Shown here piece by piece: positions 10,475 to 23,100 of a DNA stretch of 64,000 bases (within the stretch, counting starts at the first letter, position 1; every line of letters begins with the position of its first letter). Position numbers and translations under genes: made by a program. Location: assembly GCA_032173965.1 (NCBI GenBank), contig JAVUNC010000004.1:4231001-4295000 (forward strand), in the 5' to 3' direction. The notes beneath the pieces were generated by a model. That model had not been told where the DNA came from and searched no databases. It worked only from the letters and a program-made list of their open reading frames with translations. This DNA comes from Sitta carolinensis. Lineage: Eukaryota; Chordata; Aves; Passeriformes; Sittidae.

Positions 10475-10780
10475 TCCCTTCCCTTCCCTTCCCTTCCCTT
10501 CCCTTCCCTTCCCCTTCCCTTCCCTTCCCTTCCCTTCCCTTCCCTTCCCTTCCCTTCCCTTCCCTTCCCTTCCCTTCCCTTCCCTTCCCTTCCCTTCCCT
10601 TCCCTTCCCTTCCCTTCCCTTCCCTTCCCTTCTCCCTTCCCTTCCCTTCCCTTCCCTCCCCTTTCCCTTCCCTTCCCTTCCCTTCCCTTCCCTTCCCTTC
10701 CCTTCCCTTCCCTTCCCTTCCCTTCCCTTCCCTTCCTTCCCTTCCCTTCCCTTTCCCTTCTTCCCTTCCCTTCCCTTCCC
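10475..10780. repeat. (CCCTT)n pentanucleotide satellite
   Basis: Nearly pure CCCTT units, about 60 copies, with a few length slips. The minus strand is pure purine (GGGAA), a mirror-repeat sequence able to form triplex DNA. It grades into the compound array on its right. Confidence 0.95.
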
Positions 10781-11931
10781 TGAACTTCCCTTCCTGAACT
10801 TCCCTGACTTCCCTGAACTTCCTTCCTGAACTTCCCTTCCCTGAACTTCCCTTCCCTGAACTTCCCTTCCCTTCCCTGAACTTCCCTGTCCCTGAACTTC
10901 CCTGAACTTCCCTGAACTTCCTTCCCTTCCCTGAACTTCCCTTCCCTGAACTTCCTTCCTGAACTTCCTCTGAACTTCCTTCCCTGAACTTCCCTTCCCT
11001 GAACTTCCCTTCCCTGAATCCTTCCCTGAACTTCCCTGAACTTCCCTGAACTTCCCTTCCCTGAACTTCCCTGAACTTCCCTTCCCTGAACTTCCCTGAC
11101 TTCCCTTCCCTGAACTTCCCTTCCCTTCCCTCACTTCCCTGAACTTCCCTGAACTTCCTTCCCTTCCCTGAACTTCCCTTCCCTGAACTTCCCTTCCCTG
11201 AACTTCCCTGAACTTCCCTGAACTTCCTGAACTTCCCTTCCCTTCCCTGAACTTCCCTTCCCTGAACTTCCCTTCCCTGAACTTCCCTTCCCTGAACTTC
11301 CCTGAACTTCCTGAACTTCCCTGAACTTCCCTTCCCTGAACTTCCTTCCCTTCCCTGAACTTCCCTTCCCTGAACTTCCCTTCCCTGAACTTCCTCCCTG
11401 AACTTCCCTGAACTTCCTGAACTCCTTCCCTTCCTCTGAATCCTTCCCTGAACTTCCCTGAACTTCCCTTCCCTGAACTTCCCTTCCCTGAACTTCCCTT
11501 TCCTGAACTTCCCTTCCCTTCCTGAACTTCCACTTCCCTGAACTTCCCTGAACTTCCCTGAACTCTTCCCTGAACTTCCCTTCTCCCTGAACTTCCCTTC
11601 CCTGAACTTCCCTGAACTTCCCTGAACTTCCCTCTGAACTTCCCTTCCTGAACTTCCCTTCCCTGAACTTCCCTGAACTTCCCTGACCCCTCTGAACTTC
11701 CTCCCTGAACTTCCTGACTCCCTTCCCTGAACTTCTCCCTGAACTTCCTGAACTTCCCTTCCCTGAACTTCCCTGAACTTCCCTGAACTTCCCTTCCCTG
11801 AACTTCCCTTCCCTGAACTTCCCTGAACTTCCCTGAACTTCCCTTCCCTTCCCTTCCCTGAACTTCCCTTCCCTGAACTTCTGTCCTTAGACCAGGACAA
11901 CTTCCCTTCCCTGGACTTCCCTGAACTTCCC
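10781..11931. repeat. compound TTCCC / TGAACTTCCC satellite
   Basis: The five-base TTCCC unit alternates irregularly with a ten-base TGAACTTCCC unit. I count roughly 75-80 TGAAC units by hand. Stops are absent in several minus-strand frames because the units have lengths of 5 and 10, which gives open frames of 405 and 498 codons; these are repeat translations rich in GREVQ, GSSGK and KFREG and not genes. Most ten-base units create TTCCCTGAA, a TTCN3GAA palindrome-type STAT motif. Decay (GGACTTCC, TGACTTCC, TGAATCC) is greatest at the edges. Confidence 0.95.
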
Positions 11932-13178
11932 AAAATATCTGACAAGGAACATTTCTGGCTACTCAATTTTCCTATTCCTCAGAAGTTCGCAGGATCCTGA
12001 CATGGTTTGGGCTCATATCAGAAATTTCAGACAGCTTCCAGGCCCAGTTTGGGGAGCATGAAAGACCCGACACTATTCCCAGGAGCTTGAATCAACATGA
12101 TCACCTTGATTTAGAGTCCATTCAGTCACTTAAAATCTATTAATATGGACATAAACTACTCTGTGCTAGTTAAGTCATGGCAAAATAATTCAGATATAGC
12201 CTAAAAAATTAGGCACAAACTTGTTTGATTTAGGTTAACTGCATCCTCTCTGCTTTCCATGCAATATTCATTTTAGTGATAGAACATGATATTAATATTA
12301 ATATAAACATGCAATTTAAAGTTGTAATCCTAAGGTAATTGTATATCAGTGCTTTCATATTATAAATGCAAAAACACAAAAGAAGTCAATGTTTCCTGCC
12401 TAACAGGCATAAGAATGGGCAAGTGTAAATGAATCATTTTAAACAGTTCTGAAATTCAATATTTCGTTCTCCACTATCAAAATTTGAAAATTCAAATTTT
12501 AGCTGTTCTCCCACTCCTAATTTTGAAATGAACATCTAATGATTTGATCTGGCTGCCAGAAGAGAACTTACAATGCAAAAAATATGAAAATCCGCTCTTT
12601 GATAATCAGATTTGTTAATGGAGTTTCAGAATTCTTTCCCAAAGATGTAATGACAATTCTCCTTATAAAATGGCTCTCAGAATTGCTGTTCCATTTTGAC
12701 AACATTGGTCTTTGTTATTAAGATTCACCATTGCTCAATTTTTTCTCTGACAAGGTAATCACAAGTTTGGGTTTTGTTTTTTGGCCCACTTTTTTTTTTC
12801 TATGGGCTTTAAACTAAGTTTTCCTCCCATGCTGGAATCACAAGAGCAGTGCCAGAGTCCTCTGAATGACCAACCTTGTTTCAGTCTTTGTCTTTTTTAA
12901 ATAAAGCCCCTCTTGTACTAATCAACTATTGTTGATTATAAGTCAATGATGAATCTGTAAAACTTCAATGAAAACATAAATCAGAAATACTCTTAAAAGC
13001 ATATGGGGTCTAAATGAAGGGACCTTAATCAGTGCAGTGGAGAGGGGGACTGGAATTCAGGAGAATGCTTCCCTTTCCCAGCCCTGCTTGGATTGCTCCT
13101 GTGTGCATGAGCTTGTCCACACCAATTTCTTTACTGAAACTCCATTTTGACTTACCTTCTTTGTTGTTAATCATCCTT
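11932..13178. other. intergenic, no gene seen
   Basis: AT-rich single-copy sequence with no open frame of note and no recognisable repeat. Homeodomain-type AT words are frequent, but that is expected from the composition. Confidence 0.6.
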
Positions 13179-13318
13179 CATAGAACTATAGAATCCCAGA
13201 ACAGCTTGGGTTGGGAGGGACCTTAAAACCCATCTCATTCCAACCCCCTGCCATGCCAGGAACATCTACCACCACTGCAGGTTCCTCCAAGCCCTGCCCA
13301 ACTCAGCCTTGAACAAAA
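13179..13318 (-). mobile_element. CR1 LINE 3' end, short
   Basis: CATAGAACTATAGAATCCCAG starts the reversed tail, followed by TTGGGTTGGGAGGGACCTTA, CATTCCAACCCCCTGCCATG and CTCCAAGCCCTGCCCAACTC. Only about 140 bases are retained. Confidence 0.9.
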
Positions 13319-14030
13319 TTAATCAAAACCAACTCGATCACATCCCAGAGGCAGGAACATCAGGAAGATGTCTGGCTGACAAAAAAATGAAATGGATCAA
13401 TGTTGCAGCACCAAGAACAGCATTCAGCCAAGTTCCCTATAATTTCAAAATTCCTTATGCTGTGTAGGATCTCTTGTGCAAATGAAGGGTGCTGCTGTTT
13501 GGTCAGCTTCTCTCGTTCCCTAGGGGCTTCCATTTGTGCATCCTCTGAATATGGAATTAATCTAAAGTAGAGTGGCAAATCTATTTTGTGCAAGTCATGA
13601 AAAGAGCCACAAGATAGACCAGGAAGTGTGGGATGATCACAGCTTTGTGGAAACAAAAGCTGCAATTGCTCAGTTAATGTAAATCATGCAGAACATGGGC
13701 CAGAAAATCTGCATGGAACAACTGTTGGATGAGCCACAGTGTTCCTGCAGAAGCACTAATAATATCAACACTGTCTTGGTTTTACTTTTTAAGGCCATGG
13801 ACATAACATCTTTGCCTAATTTAATAAATTGTTCCTTTCTTAATCACTACATCTGATAAAGATATAAATCTGTTTTCCGTTCACAGTTTTATTGAAACTG
13901 AATCCTTGAACAGTAAATATTTTGGTAGGGTATATCTCTTAACTCTTGCAGTTCCCTGTGTCACCTTGCTGTTAAGATGAATAAATTAAGCTTGTTTTGT
14001 CTTTCATTATATGGTAGTTGATATTATACT
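13319..14030. other. intergenic, no gene seen
   Basis: Single-copy sequence. A 101-codon minus-strand open frame at 13,360-13,665 has no family resemblance that I recognise and no splice or initiation support. Confidence 0.55.
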
Positions 14031-14690
14031 TCATGGAATCACAGAATGGTTGAAGTTGGAGGGGATCTCTGGAGGCCATCTGGTTCATCCCCCAGCTCAA
14101 GCAGGGCCACCCAGCCCTGGTGCCCAGGACCATGTCTAGATGACTGCCAATAGCTCCAGGGAGGGAAATCCACATCCTTCCTGGGCAACCTGAGCCAGTG
14201 CTTGGCCACCTTCACAACAAAAGTGTATTTCCTGCTGTTCAGAGGATCTTCCTGTGTATCAGTGGGTGCACTTGATTTCTGGTCCTTTCACTGGACACCA
14301 CTGAGAGAATCCTGGCTCTGTTCTCTTTGTATTCTCCCTCCAGGGATTTAAGTACATGGATAAAATCCCCCGTGAGCCTTCTCTTCTCAAAGCTAACCTG
14401 TCACAGCTTTCTCAGCCTTTCCCCATGGGAGGTGCTCCAGAATCTTAATCACCTCAGGGGTCTTTTGCTGGACTCTCTGCAGTCTGTCCTTGTCCCTCTG
14501 GCACTGAGAGGCCTTGAACTGGACACAGCTGAGAGCTCACCTGTGCTGAGTGGAGGGGATGATCCCCTCCTACCTGCTTCCAACACCTGCAGTGCAGCCC
14601 AGAGTGTCACCTCACCACCCTGGTGTGGAGGACGCACCGCTGGCTCACGTCCCACTGCGTGTCCACCAGGAGCCCAGGTACTTTCTAAAA
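14031..14690 (-). mobile_element. CR1 LINE 3' fragment, long
   Basis: It runs from ATGGAATCACAGAATGG through GGCCACCCAGCCCTGGTGCC, CTGGGCAACCTGAGCCAGTG, GAGCCTTCTCTTCTCAAAGC, TTGAACTGGACACAGCTGAG and GTGTCCACCAGGAGCCCAGG, all in CR1 order. At about 660 bases it is the longest CR1 copy in the window. The overlapping open frames on both strands are in this repeat. Confidence 0.88.
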
Positions 14691-15814
14691 AAATCAGATA
14701 ATGTTTTGGTGATGCCAGGGATGCCACATCTCTTTATTCAGTTCACCAACAGCTTTATGAAAGGGGTGTGTCAGAAATAAGCTTCATATTCCGTGCGCTG
14801 TTGCTTCATACCTGTGACAGAAGCAACATGACCTTTATGAATGAGTACATTACACCCTTTTGTTTAGTCAGACACAAGACACTTGGCTTTCTGCCCTCAA
14901 GTTCAATCTCATACTGGGTGGATCATCCCCTACAACCAAAAATTTCCTTTCAGAGCTGCTGCTTTCCAGAACAGACTCCACCATATCATAGGGAAAACTC
15001 CCCACATTTTCTTCTAAGATGTAGAAATTACTTTTTCATCTTTTAATGAGTTGATTATTGACATCCAGCTTGTTGAACAATCCAGATCATGGTACATTTT
15101 TCCCTTAACCAGTTTCTCTGCAATCTCTCAGTCAAATTGCAAACATTATCATCAATGATATTATTTATTCTCATCAATGAGAATATAAGCTATTGTCAGG
15201 GCAGGAACTGAAACCCAAAATTCTTTTAGGAATTTGCATGTTTAATAATCATTGCCTCTTTTTCATCAATTTCTGGATCAAATAGATTTATATCCATTTA
15301 TGGCATTTAGCATTTTGAGGGATTGTTATATTTGTAGTCAACATCCTTATGGTTGCAAGCTAAATGTCTTCTAGAACTTGATCAAATTTGTAATCTCATT
15401 AAAAGGAAGAAAAACAAGTTTATTTACAGCATTTGTTTTCAGTAAGTCCATATTGATTAGTGTTAACTATATTATCCTCCTTTAATTTTTTTATTAATTG
15501 AGTCCTCAGTCAGATGATTCATTAGTGTGAACAGAACTGATGCCAGACTGTTAAGTGTCTAATTATGTGGATTTTTCTTTCATATCTTGAAAATTTTAGC
15601 AACAATTTAGCTTCTATGCTTCAACAAGTTATAAAAAAAGAAATATTTATTCCTCAGACAGCTGATCATTTATTTGAACACTCCCCAAGTTGTCATATTG
15701 TAAGATATTGTGCAATCACAGATTAAATTATTTATTTGTTTTTATCCATAATTGTTGTCCCTGAAAATAAGTCTTCTGATTTGTTTTAGTATAATAGAGT
15801 CAGTTCTCATGAAT
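14691..15814. other. intergenic, no gene seen
   Basis: AT-rich single-copy sequence. Nothing recognisable as gene, RNA or repeat. Confidence 0.6.
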
Positions 15815-16044
15815 TGTAAGATAAACAAGAATCATGTTTGCATTCCTTTGTAAAAGATATCACCTGATGGACTCCTCAAGTGACCAGTGGAGATGGAGAG
15901 GTGGGAACGTCTCTGTCCAATCTCTGATCACTGTCCAGAAACTTATATATACGAAGTCAACAATAAACTAGAATCTTCTTCCTTTCTTCTTCTCTACCTA
16001 AACACCTGTTGTGTGTGTTACCGTGTGTTTCTATCTACTTCACA
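15815..16044 (+). mobile_element. solo-LTR-like element
   Basis: A block of about 230 bases begins TGTAAGAT and ends CTTCACA. It carries a TATATATA-type box at about 15,943 and an AATAAA at about 15,962, followed by a pyrimidine-rich stretch and TGTTGTGTGTGTTA. This order resembles an endogenous retroviral LTR (U3, TATA, polyadenylation signal, U5). No internal retroviral genes and no clear flanking target duplication are visible, so the boundaries are guesses and it may be something else. Confidence 0.35.
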
Positions 16045-19000
16045 GTAACACATAATATTTGTTTTCTTCTTTTGAGGAACTAGTTAGTAATTGCTGTGAG
16101 AGGTTACAGGACCTGCTTCTCTGGTTTGATTATTGCACTAGACTGATTTCTGCTATTAAAAGCTTCCCTCTCCCTTTTTTCTCAATCTTGAAATTTCACA
16201 AACCTGAAAACAGCGGCTTTCTATCATTTCAGATGGACTGCAGAGAAATTGTGCCACATTGTCCCCTCAGCATGGGTATGAAATCAGAACAATTGCTTGT
16301 AATGGTCTGACAGATTCTCTGCAGAGCAGAAACTGAGATGCAGGGAACAAAATCAAACCCTCGTGTGGATAACAGGCACTTCTAAATCCGTGCAGGTAAC
16401 GCACACTGAAATCAGATCAGTAATGGCACATGGGCTCGGGTGCATTCCTGCCAGAGCGGGCTGGGTGCTGCTCAGCTGTGCAGTGGGCATACACTGTGGT
16501 TGTAGGACAGGTTTTTAGGGAGACAGGAGATGCTTGGGAGTAGCACCTGGGTTTCAGGGGCTCAAGAGAATCCAGCTGTGTTGTCATTGTAATTTTTGAG
16601 AATGAGAATTTTGGGGAGCCACGAAGGAATAATAAATCAGTAAATAGCTTGAGCATTGTTCTGCTGCACTGAACACCCTTTCTCTTCCAATGCTAGAAGA
16701 GCTCCTGGAAACGTTTTGGCTTGGATTTATTAACAGTCTCCCAAGAATGAGGAAAAAAGGGGTAGCATGTATCAGAGATCTCTCCTCTTGTGTGGTCTGG
16801 ATGCTAGCACTTCTTTGGAAGGGGAAAAACCACGCTGTATTGCTTTTGTGAGGAATACAAGACGTCCCATAGAATAAGGGGAAAAAATATTGCTAATAAA
16901 CAGAGCTGTCTGGAATTAATCCTGCCCCTATTGAATTCCATGGGGATTTTATTATTGACTCAAGTAAAGGCTGAAAAGGGTCATTAAGATAGCCCCAAGG
17001 CATGTGAGTGCCAGAAATCAAGGATGTAGTGTGATATTGGAAAATAAAAGGAATTATCATTCTTTTGGGCTATTCTGTAACTAGGTGAAAGGAGGAAACT
17101 AGGAGGTTCTCTTTGAACTGGTATTTAAAGGACATTGTTCTCCATGGTAAATAATAGATACATTTTATCTAATAGTCTTTATATATTATTTAGTGAATCA
17201 GAATTTGGTTTGGCATCCCAAGAATGATTAGAGTGCCACTAACATTAGAAGAATGTTTTAGCTTTTGGGATATAAACAAAATGCCTATACTACTACTGCT
17301 ATGATTTTAACTTTAATTTTAATTTTAGTTCTTTATTTTAATTTTTTATTTTATTTTTTTTTAACTCAGTTTATCTTCATTGATACACATTATTATCATT
17401 TGAGTAATATAGTTTATTTTGTCTACAACATGTGATCTTTACTTTGATCCTGGGGTCATTCAGCAGCCACAGTCAATGCAGATTTTCACATTGGAGGCTG
17501 GGAACATTCACCTCACTGAGGCTTCCTCTGATCCTGACAAGACTCCCTGAAATATGGGGCTAACAAACACAACACAGGAGCTGCAGGAGATCTACATCAT
17601 AACTCTGCAACACTTATTTCAACATTATGAAATGAAAAATGTACTTCAAAAGCTAATTTGTGATTGACTTCTTGTGGCTTTGGCTTCATCTTTGGCTCTC
17701 TCCCCACATGGTCCTTGTTGATAGTTGCTGTGGCACATTTGTCTGATCTGAATTATGCACAGATATTTTATGGAACATTTTTAATGACCTTCCTAAGGGC
17801 AGGCTGTCTTTACTGCACTTTGCACAAAGTTCAAGATTATCTGTGTGTCAGAAGTGACTGATAGGAACATTTTATGTAGTTAAACATAATCAACTACTCA
17901 AAAGAAGCAGCTAAGTGGCAAGAAGATGCTTATGAAAGCTGAGGTTATAGACTCCTGAGAAAGGCTACCCTCAAGTTACTAACAGTAGCAGAGATTGAAA
18001 TGTCAAAATCCATCTTCTATTACAATTAAATGAGTAACGAATGAGATGCAGCTTAAATTTTGGCAGGCAATTAACAAAAAAAAAAAAAAAATGCACAGAG
18101 CTGAAATGTACTAATAAATAAAGACTGAAATATATTCACTGCCCCAAATACTGGTTTTGCTGATTGAAATAGCTGGAAGAGCACATAGATCATCTGGCCC
18201 TGCTGCTTGTGTGTCTTGTAGAACCCATCACATGTCAGGGAACTTACCACTTCCTTGGTTTTGTGGTGGAAACACCTTAACAGCAGCCTAAGGATCAATT
18301 CCCTGTCTGGTTCCCAGCTGAAGTTTAATTGTACAGGTGTGGGTTGGCCTCAGGACCAGAGATCAATCTGTTTAGAAACACTAATGAAACAAACCATAAC
18401 TGCAAAAAACTCAACCAAGTAATAAACCAAATTATTCAAAAATTCATCTGTGATTGCTTGGTTTCCCAGTGGTGTAGTCTTTCTATGAGCCTATTGGTTT
18501 CCATGAGGAATATTCTTCCTATGCTCACTCTTGCTTGTCTACACAATAGCCAATTTTGAAGTGCTCTGATTCTCTTTTTTTATCTCATGACAACAACCTT
18601 GAGTCAACTCAGCAGGTTAATAACAGTGCAGAATCTGGAGCAGAGGCTGTAACACCAGCAAACTGACTGTAATTAGAAACACTGTCCAGTCTGGTGGATG
18701 AATTGAACCTGAAAAACTGGAGGACAGGATGGACAGCAGGTAAGTTTGCTGCAACTCCTTCTTCAATAGCACCAATTTCAATCCTGAGCTGAACTAGTGG
18801 TGATTATTAGAAGTTCCCCTCATTTAATTTTATCTGAAGGTACATTTAGTGCAGGATTTTTCCCTTTTTACTTAAAAGTTAGGTGTTTAATCAAACTAAG
18901 CTTCCTCTAGAGTCAATTGAGTTGCTCTAACCAGCCTGTCTAAATTTATACCTGACTTCTATGTCTAAAATTAGAGACCTGTGCAAAGCTGTGCTTTTGT

Positions 19001-19816
19001 TTAGGGGTTCAGTGAAAGGCAGATTAAATGGAATTAAAAACTAATTGTATGGTAACAATGAAAAGTAGGCAAAGGCTGATGGCACCTCGTAATTAATTTT
19101 GCTACAGGAGTAAAAGAGTGGGTCCACAAAAGCTTCTTCTGCTGCCAGTGTACTTGGCTTGTTAATCAGGCATGAAAGATTTTTTACTTTTATTCCAAAC
19201 AGTTGGTGCCACCATAATCATATTTCACCAATGCAGTTTTCAAAAGTGGTTTTGTCACACAGGATTTCTGGTTTCTCTTTTAATTGATAGAAATAAAGGG
19301 GAAGAAACATAAACTCTTCATGTGATTCAAAAATCATAATTTTTAAGCTGTTTTCCTTATATACCTGTCCATAGCTCATTGTGCTAAGATTTTTATCTGT
19401 TTGCTCATCTTTCATTTTAATTTTCACATCATAGGCCATTTTCAAGGGCAAGTTTTCCCACTTATTTCTCAGATGCAAATTTGAGGAGTAAGGAGATAAT
19501 ATCTTGGTATACCTTCAGCAGTTTATTCACAGAGCATCCAGTTCCACTAACATGCTCTTTACTGGCCATTCCTAATTTTCTGTGTAGCTTTATTACTGGC
19601 TTCACACTGCATGTTAATTGGCAAAGGTTCAGTGCTTTGATAACACCTTAATTTATCTGACCATAATGATGGCCCAGAGTGGTTCATTAATATTTGTGTT
19701 AAATGTATTCATTAATAAAAAAAGAGCCAAAACCCACATGTGAAAGCTAGATAGCTCTGGGTGATGGCAGTAATGGGATCATCTTCCTGCCATCACATGC
19801 CCAGGCTAAGACTTCA
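16045..19816. other. intergenic, no gene seen
   Basis: Mostly AT-rich single-copy sequence. A T/A-rich TTTTAATTTTA patch lies at 17,305-17,365 and an A run at 18,074-18,091. No open frame shows a protein family or exon structure. Confidence 0.6.
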
Positions 19817-20175
19817 GATCACAGAATCACAGAATCTTTAAGGTTGGAAATGACCTTTAAGATCAAGTCCAGCCAGCACCACCATGTTCACTTTCAAACC
19901 TATAAACATCATGTCCTCAAGTAACACTTCTACATGTGATTTTGCCTATGTCCCTGGGCAGCCTGTTCCAATGCTTTACAGCACTTTCCATGATGAAGGT
20001 TTTCTAAATATCTGATCTAAATCTCCCCTGGCGCGACTGGAATCCATTTCCTCTCTTCCTGCTGCTTGTTACCTGGGAGAAGAGACTGACAGCCACCTGA
20101 CTGCTACCTTATTTCAGGTAGTTGTAGAGACCAGAAAGGTCTCCCCTCAGTTTCCTTTTCTACAGATTAAGATGG
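19817..20175 (-). mobile_element. CR1 LINE 3' fragment
   Basis: GATCACAGAATCACAGAATC is the reversed tail, followed by AAGGTTGGAAATGACCTTTA, CCTGGGCAGCCTGTTCCAATG and, at the right, GAGACCAGAAAGGTCTCCCC. The copy belongs to the TTCCAATGC subfamily type, also seen at 29,536. Confidence 0.88.
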
Positions 20176-23100
20176 AGATTAAGGTGGGGGCCTCTGAACC
20201 AAAATATTACTACAGTGCATGTAGACAGACAAATGCAATGTACATTTATTCTTGCTGAGAGATGATGCTCAGCACCATTTCAGGTTTCCTTGAGAATCCA
20301 AAAGCTATACAAGGGATTGACAGGTACAGTGAAGCTGTAAGACCCTGATCCCTCTAGAGAAGCAGTGGGAGTCAGACAGGGCCAGCCTCCAAGTCTTGAC
20401 ATTTTGAGTTGCTTCAGAAGCTGCATTTATATATCACTAATTCAAGTATCTTTCCATTAAAAAACTCCACAACATAAACTCTGCCCAGAGCAAAATGCCC
20501 TTTCCATTAAGGCTTGAATTTCCCATTAATTTCTTATTCATGCTCTTTTATGGGAAGGTGAACCTGAACAGGAGCTAAGAGGTAAGATTTTGTTAGATTA
20601 GGCTTTTGGTCCCTAGAAACTAAATTGTACTTTCCAGCAATATATAAATACCAAAATATAAATACCCACTTTATAACAAGTGGGAGCTCTGCTGTCGAAA
20701 CAAAAGATAATGTTACCATATGTACTGGATAATTCCTGGAGTTCAGGCCACTCAGTATTTTACAGATTTGATCCAATTTTTGCCTGGTCACTTACTTTGA
20801 ATGCAAATTTGCCCAAGCTCTCTATATGCAGTTTGCATATAAAATCTGACAGAGATGAATTTTTTCTATTATTTTTTTCCTTTTCATCTTTTATGGTGCA
20901 CTGTAACGTCTTACCTTTTGGATGAAAATTCTAGGTCTTGTGATGTCATAGATCTGGTTCCTGGTTCCTGGTCAAGTTTGATAATCTTTATTCAGAGATG
21001 GAAATTATTTTGAAGCACCAGACAGATCAGGGTTAAATCAACATAGATTTTATTGCCGTGAAATGTTTGATCGAATGTGGTCATTATCTTCATAGACTTA
21101 TGTAAAACAGGTAGTTTGTATAGGAAATAGAAATATAAAAGATTATGTTTTTCACCACTGAATTATAAATTAAATTAAGTGGAAGGAAAAGAACCAAACC
21201 AAAACTCCAAAGCAATAAATAGGACATTGTTTGTTGGTGACCAAGTGCGCACTCACATTTAAATACAATCACAACAGCTGCTGTACAGAACAGAATTAAT
21301 TGTACAAAATAAAGTAAAGAATAGCAGTAAAAAAGATTAGACTTCTCCAAATTACCTTCACCTGGCAAAAGAAAATTACTATATCTTCCTCCCTCATTCC
21401 CCACACAGCTGTATGTGAATTCTTGCTAAACTTGTAATGAGGGCAGAGGCAAAGGATACTTTTATAAATACAGTTCCTGTATAATTTACTGATTCTTTCT
21501 TGTGTTGCAGGCTTTTGTCTTCTACTAATGCTGTTTCTTCTTGTCCTTAGAAATAAAGAATCAGAGCAGCAGAATTATTTCTCCAAAGGATAAATGAAAG
21601 TCAAATGACCTCGGAATTCACCAGCAGCCCTTTTGGATACCTAAGACATCTAAGACCAAAATTGCTTGTTGGTATTAGGAAACAAACAAACAAATAAAAA
21701 ATAGCAGTTAGAGATTGTAAAGTTAAAACTGGCTCTTAGGACAATAAACAGCCCTTCTTGAGCCTGGCTGCAAAATTGTGAGCTGCGCCTGTGCCACTGA
21801 GTCATGTCCAAAGGAAGAGATGAACTGGGGAAATATTTACACAGAGGTCCAGGATTTGGAAGGACTATACATTGTGCCTGCTTTGTAGCAGATTTTTCTG
21901 GTTTTAGGAAAAGTCAAAGAGAAGCTTCAAAGAGCAGATTCCATGTTGATTTGGAGAGCTGAAGTCTTTTCCCAACAAATGTTGGCGTTTGTCTTTAAAA
22001 AGGAAGCAAATGAAAGATCTAAATTCACCCCTTCTGCCAGTTCTCCAAGGCAACAGAATGACACCTAGAAGGAGTTAGGGTTAAAGAGGGCAGCACGAAG
22101 GACAAAGTTCTTGACAGTCTTCAGTTGTGGGTGGCAGAGTCATCACTGCTTGTCTGTGGTTCCCACCCCTTAACCAGCCACGTGAACTCTGCTCCAGTCC
22201 TCATCCTCTGATACAACTCCCCCTTTGCTGCATCACGTCTGTCATGTAATGGTGCTACATGAGGGCTGTGTGAACAGAGAACCAAATCTCAGGGCAGAGG
22301 TGAGAATGTCACTCCTACTCTGCTGGACTCACCTTCTAGGCTTAGTCAGCACAAGAGCTGTTTGTACTCACAGTGAGTAACACCTTGCTCTAGAAAAATA
22401 GGTTTGTAGTTAGTCAGTGTGTTTGCTCCATGACTAATTGCTAATAAATCCAAATGTCAGAAGCTGCTCTTTGTGAGTCAAATGTGCCAGGACTTAGGAT
22501 AAGGAGTAAGTTCAGGGACCTACTTAAAATGTTTTGACATTGGTGGTGGGAAAGGTGTAACTCACACAGAGCTGAGCAATGGGCTGAAGCACAACAGGAT
22601 CCAACTACCCAGACAGCACTTGGGTTATGAATCAATTTTTGGGGTCCAACAATCATAATGACTCATTGTCCTGGCCATGAAACTTTGGAAACTTTTCTCT
22701 ACTCCTTTGATGGTTTTGACTTTAAATAAACACTTCCATAATCTTTTAAAGGAAGATTTTTTTTTTTCCTTTTTCTGATCAGATAAATTTCCAAGTCAAA
22801 AAGGTACAAGCATACCTCAATCTGACCACTAACTTCAAATCATGAACTTCCTTCAGGTTTATCTAGGTCATGAATGTATTTTGAGATGGCAAAGTTTCCA
22901 CAGAGACAAGGATTAAGAAAAGAATAAAACCCCCAAAACTACAACATGGGGACATGGGCATGTTCCCATGAACAGCACGGAAATGCAAGTGGATGAGAAC
23001 TGGGCTGAGGTTTTAACAGTGACATCAGTGAATTCATTGCTGAAAACCTCACTGAAAGTTCCAATGTCAAAAACTAAAGGCATTTTGACACCAAACTGAT

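Noticed and set aside
10316..11966. Open frames of 405 and 498 codons on the minus strand and 162 on the plus strand
   Set aside because: They are translations of the TTCCC/TGAACTTCCC satellite. Unit lengths of 5 and 10 without stop words keep frames open; the product is only GREVQ, SSGK and REGK repeats.
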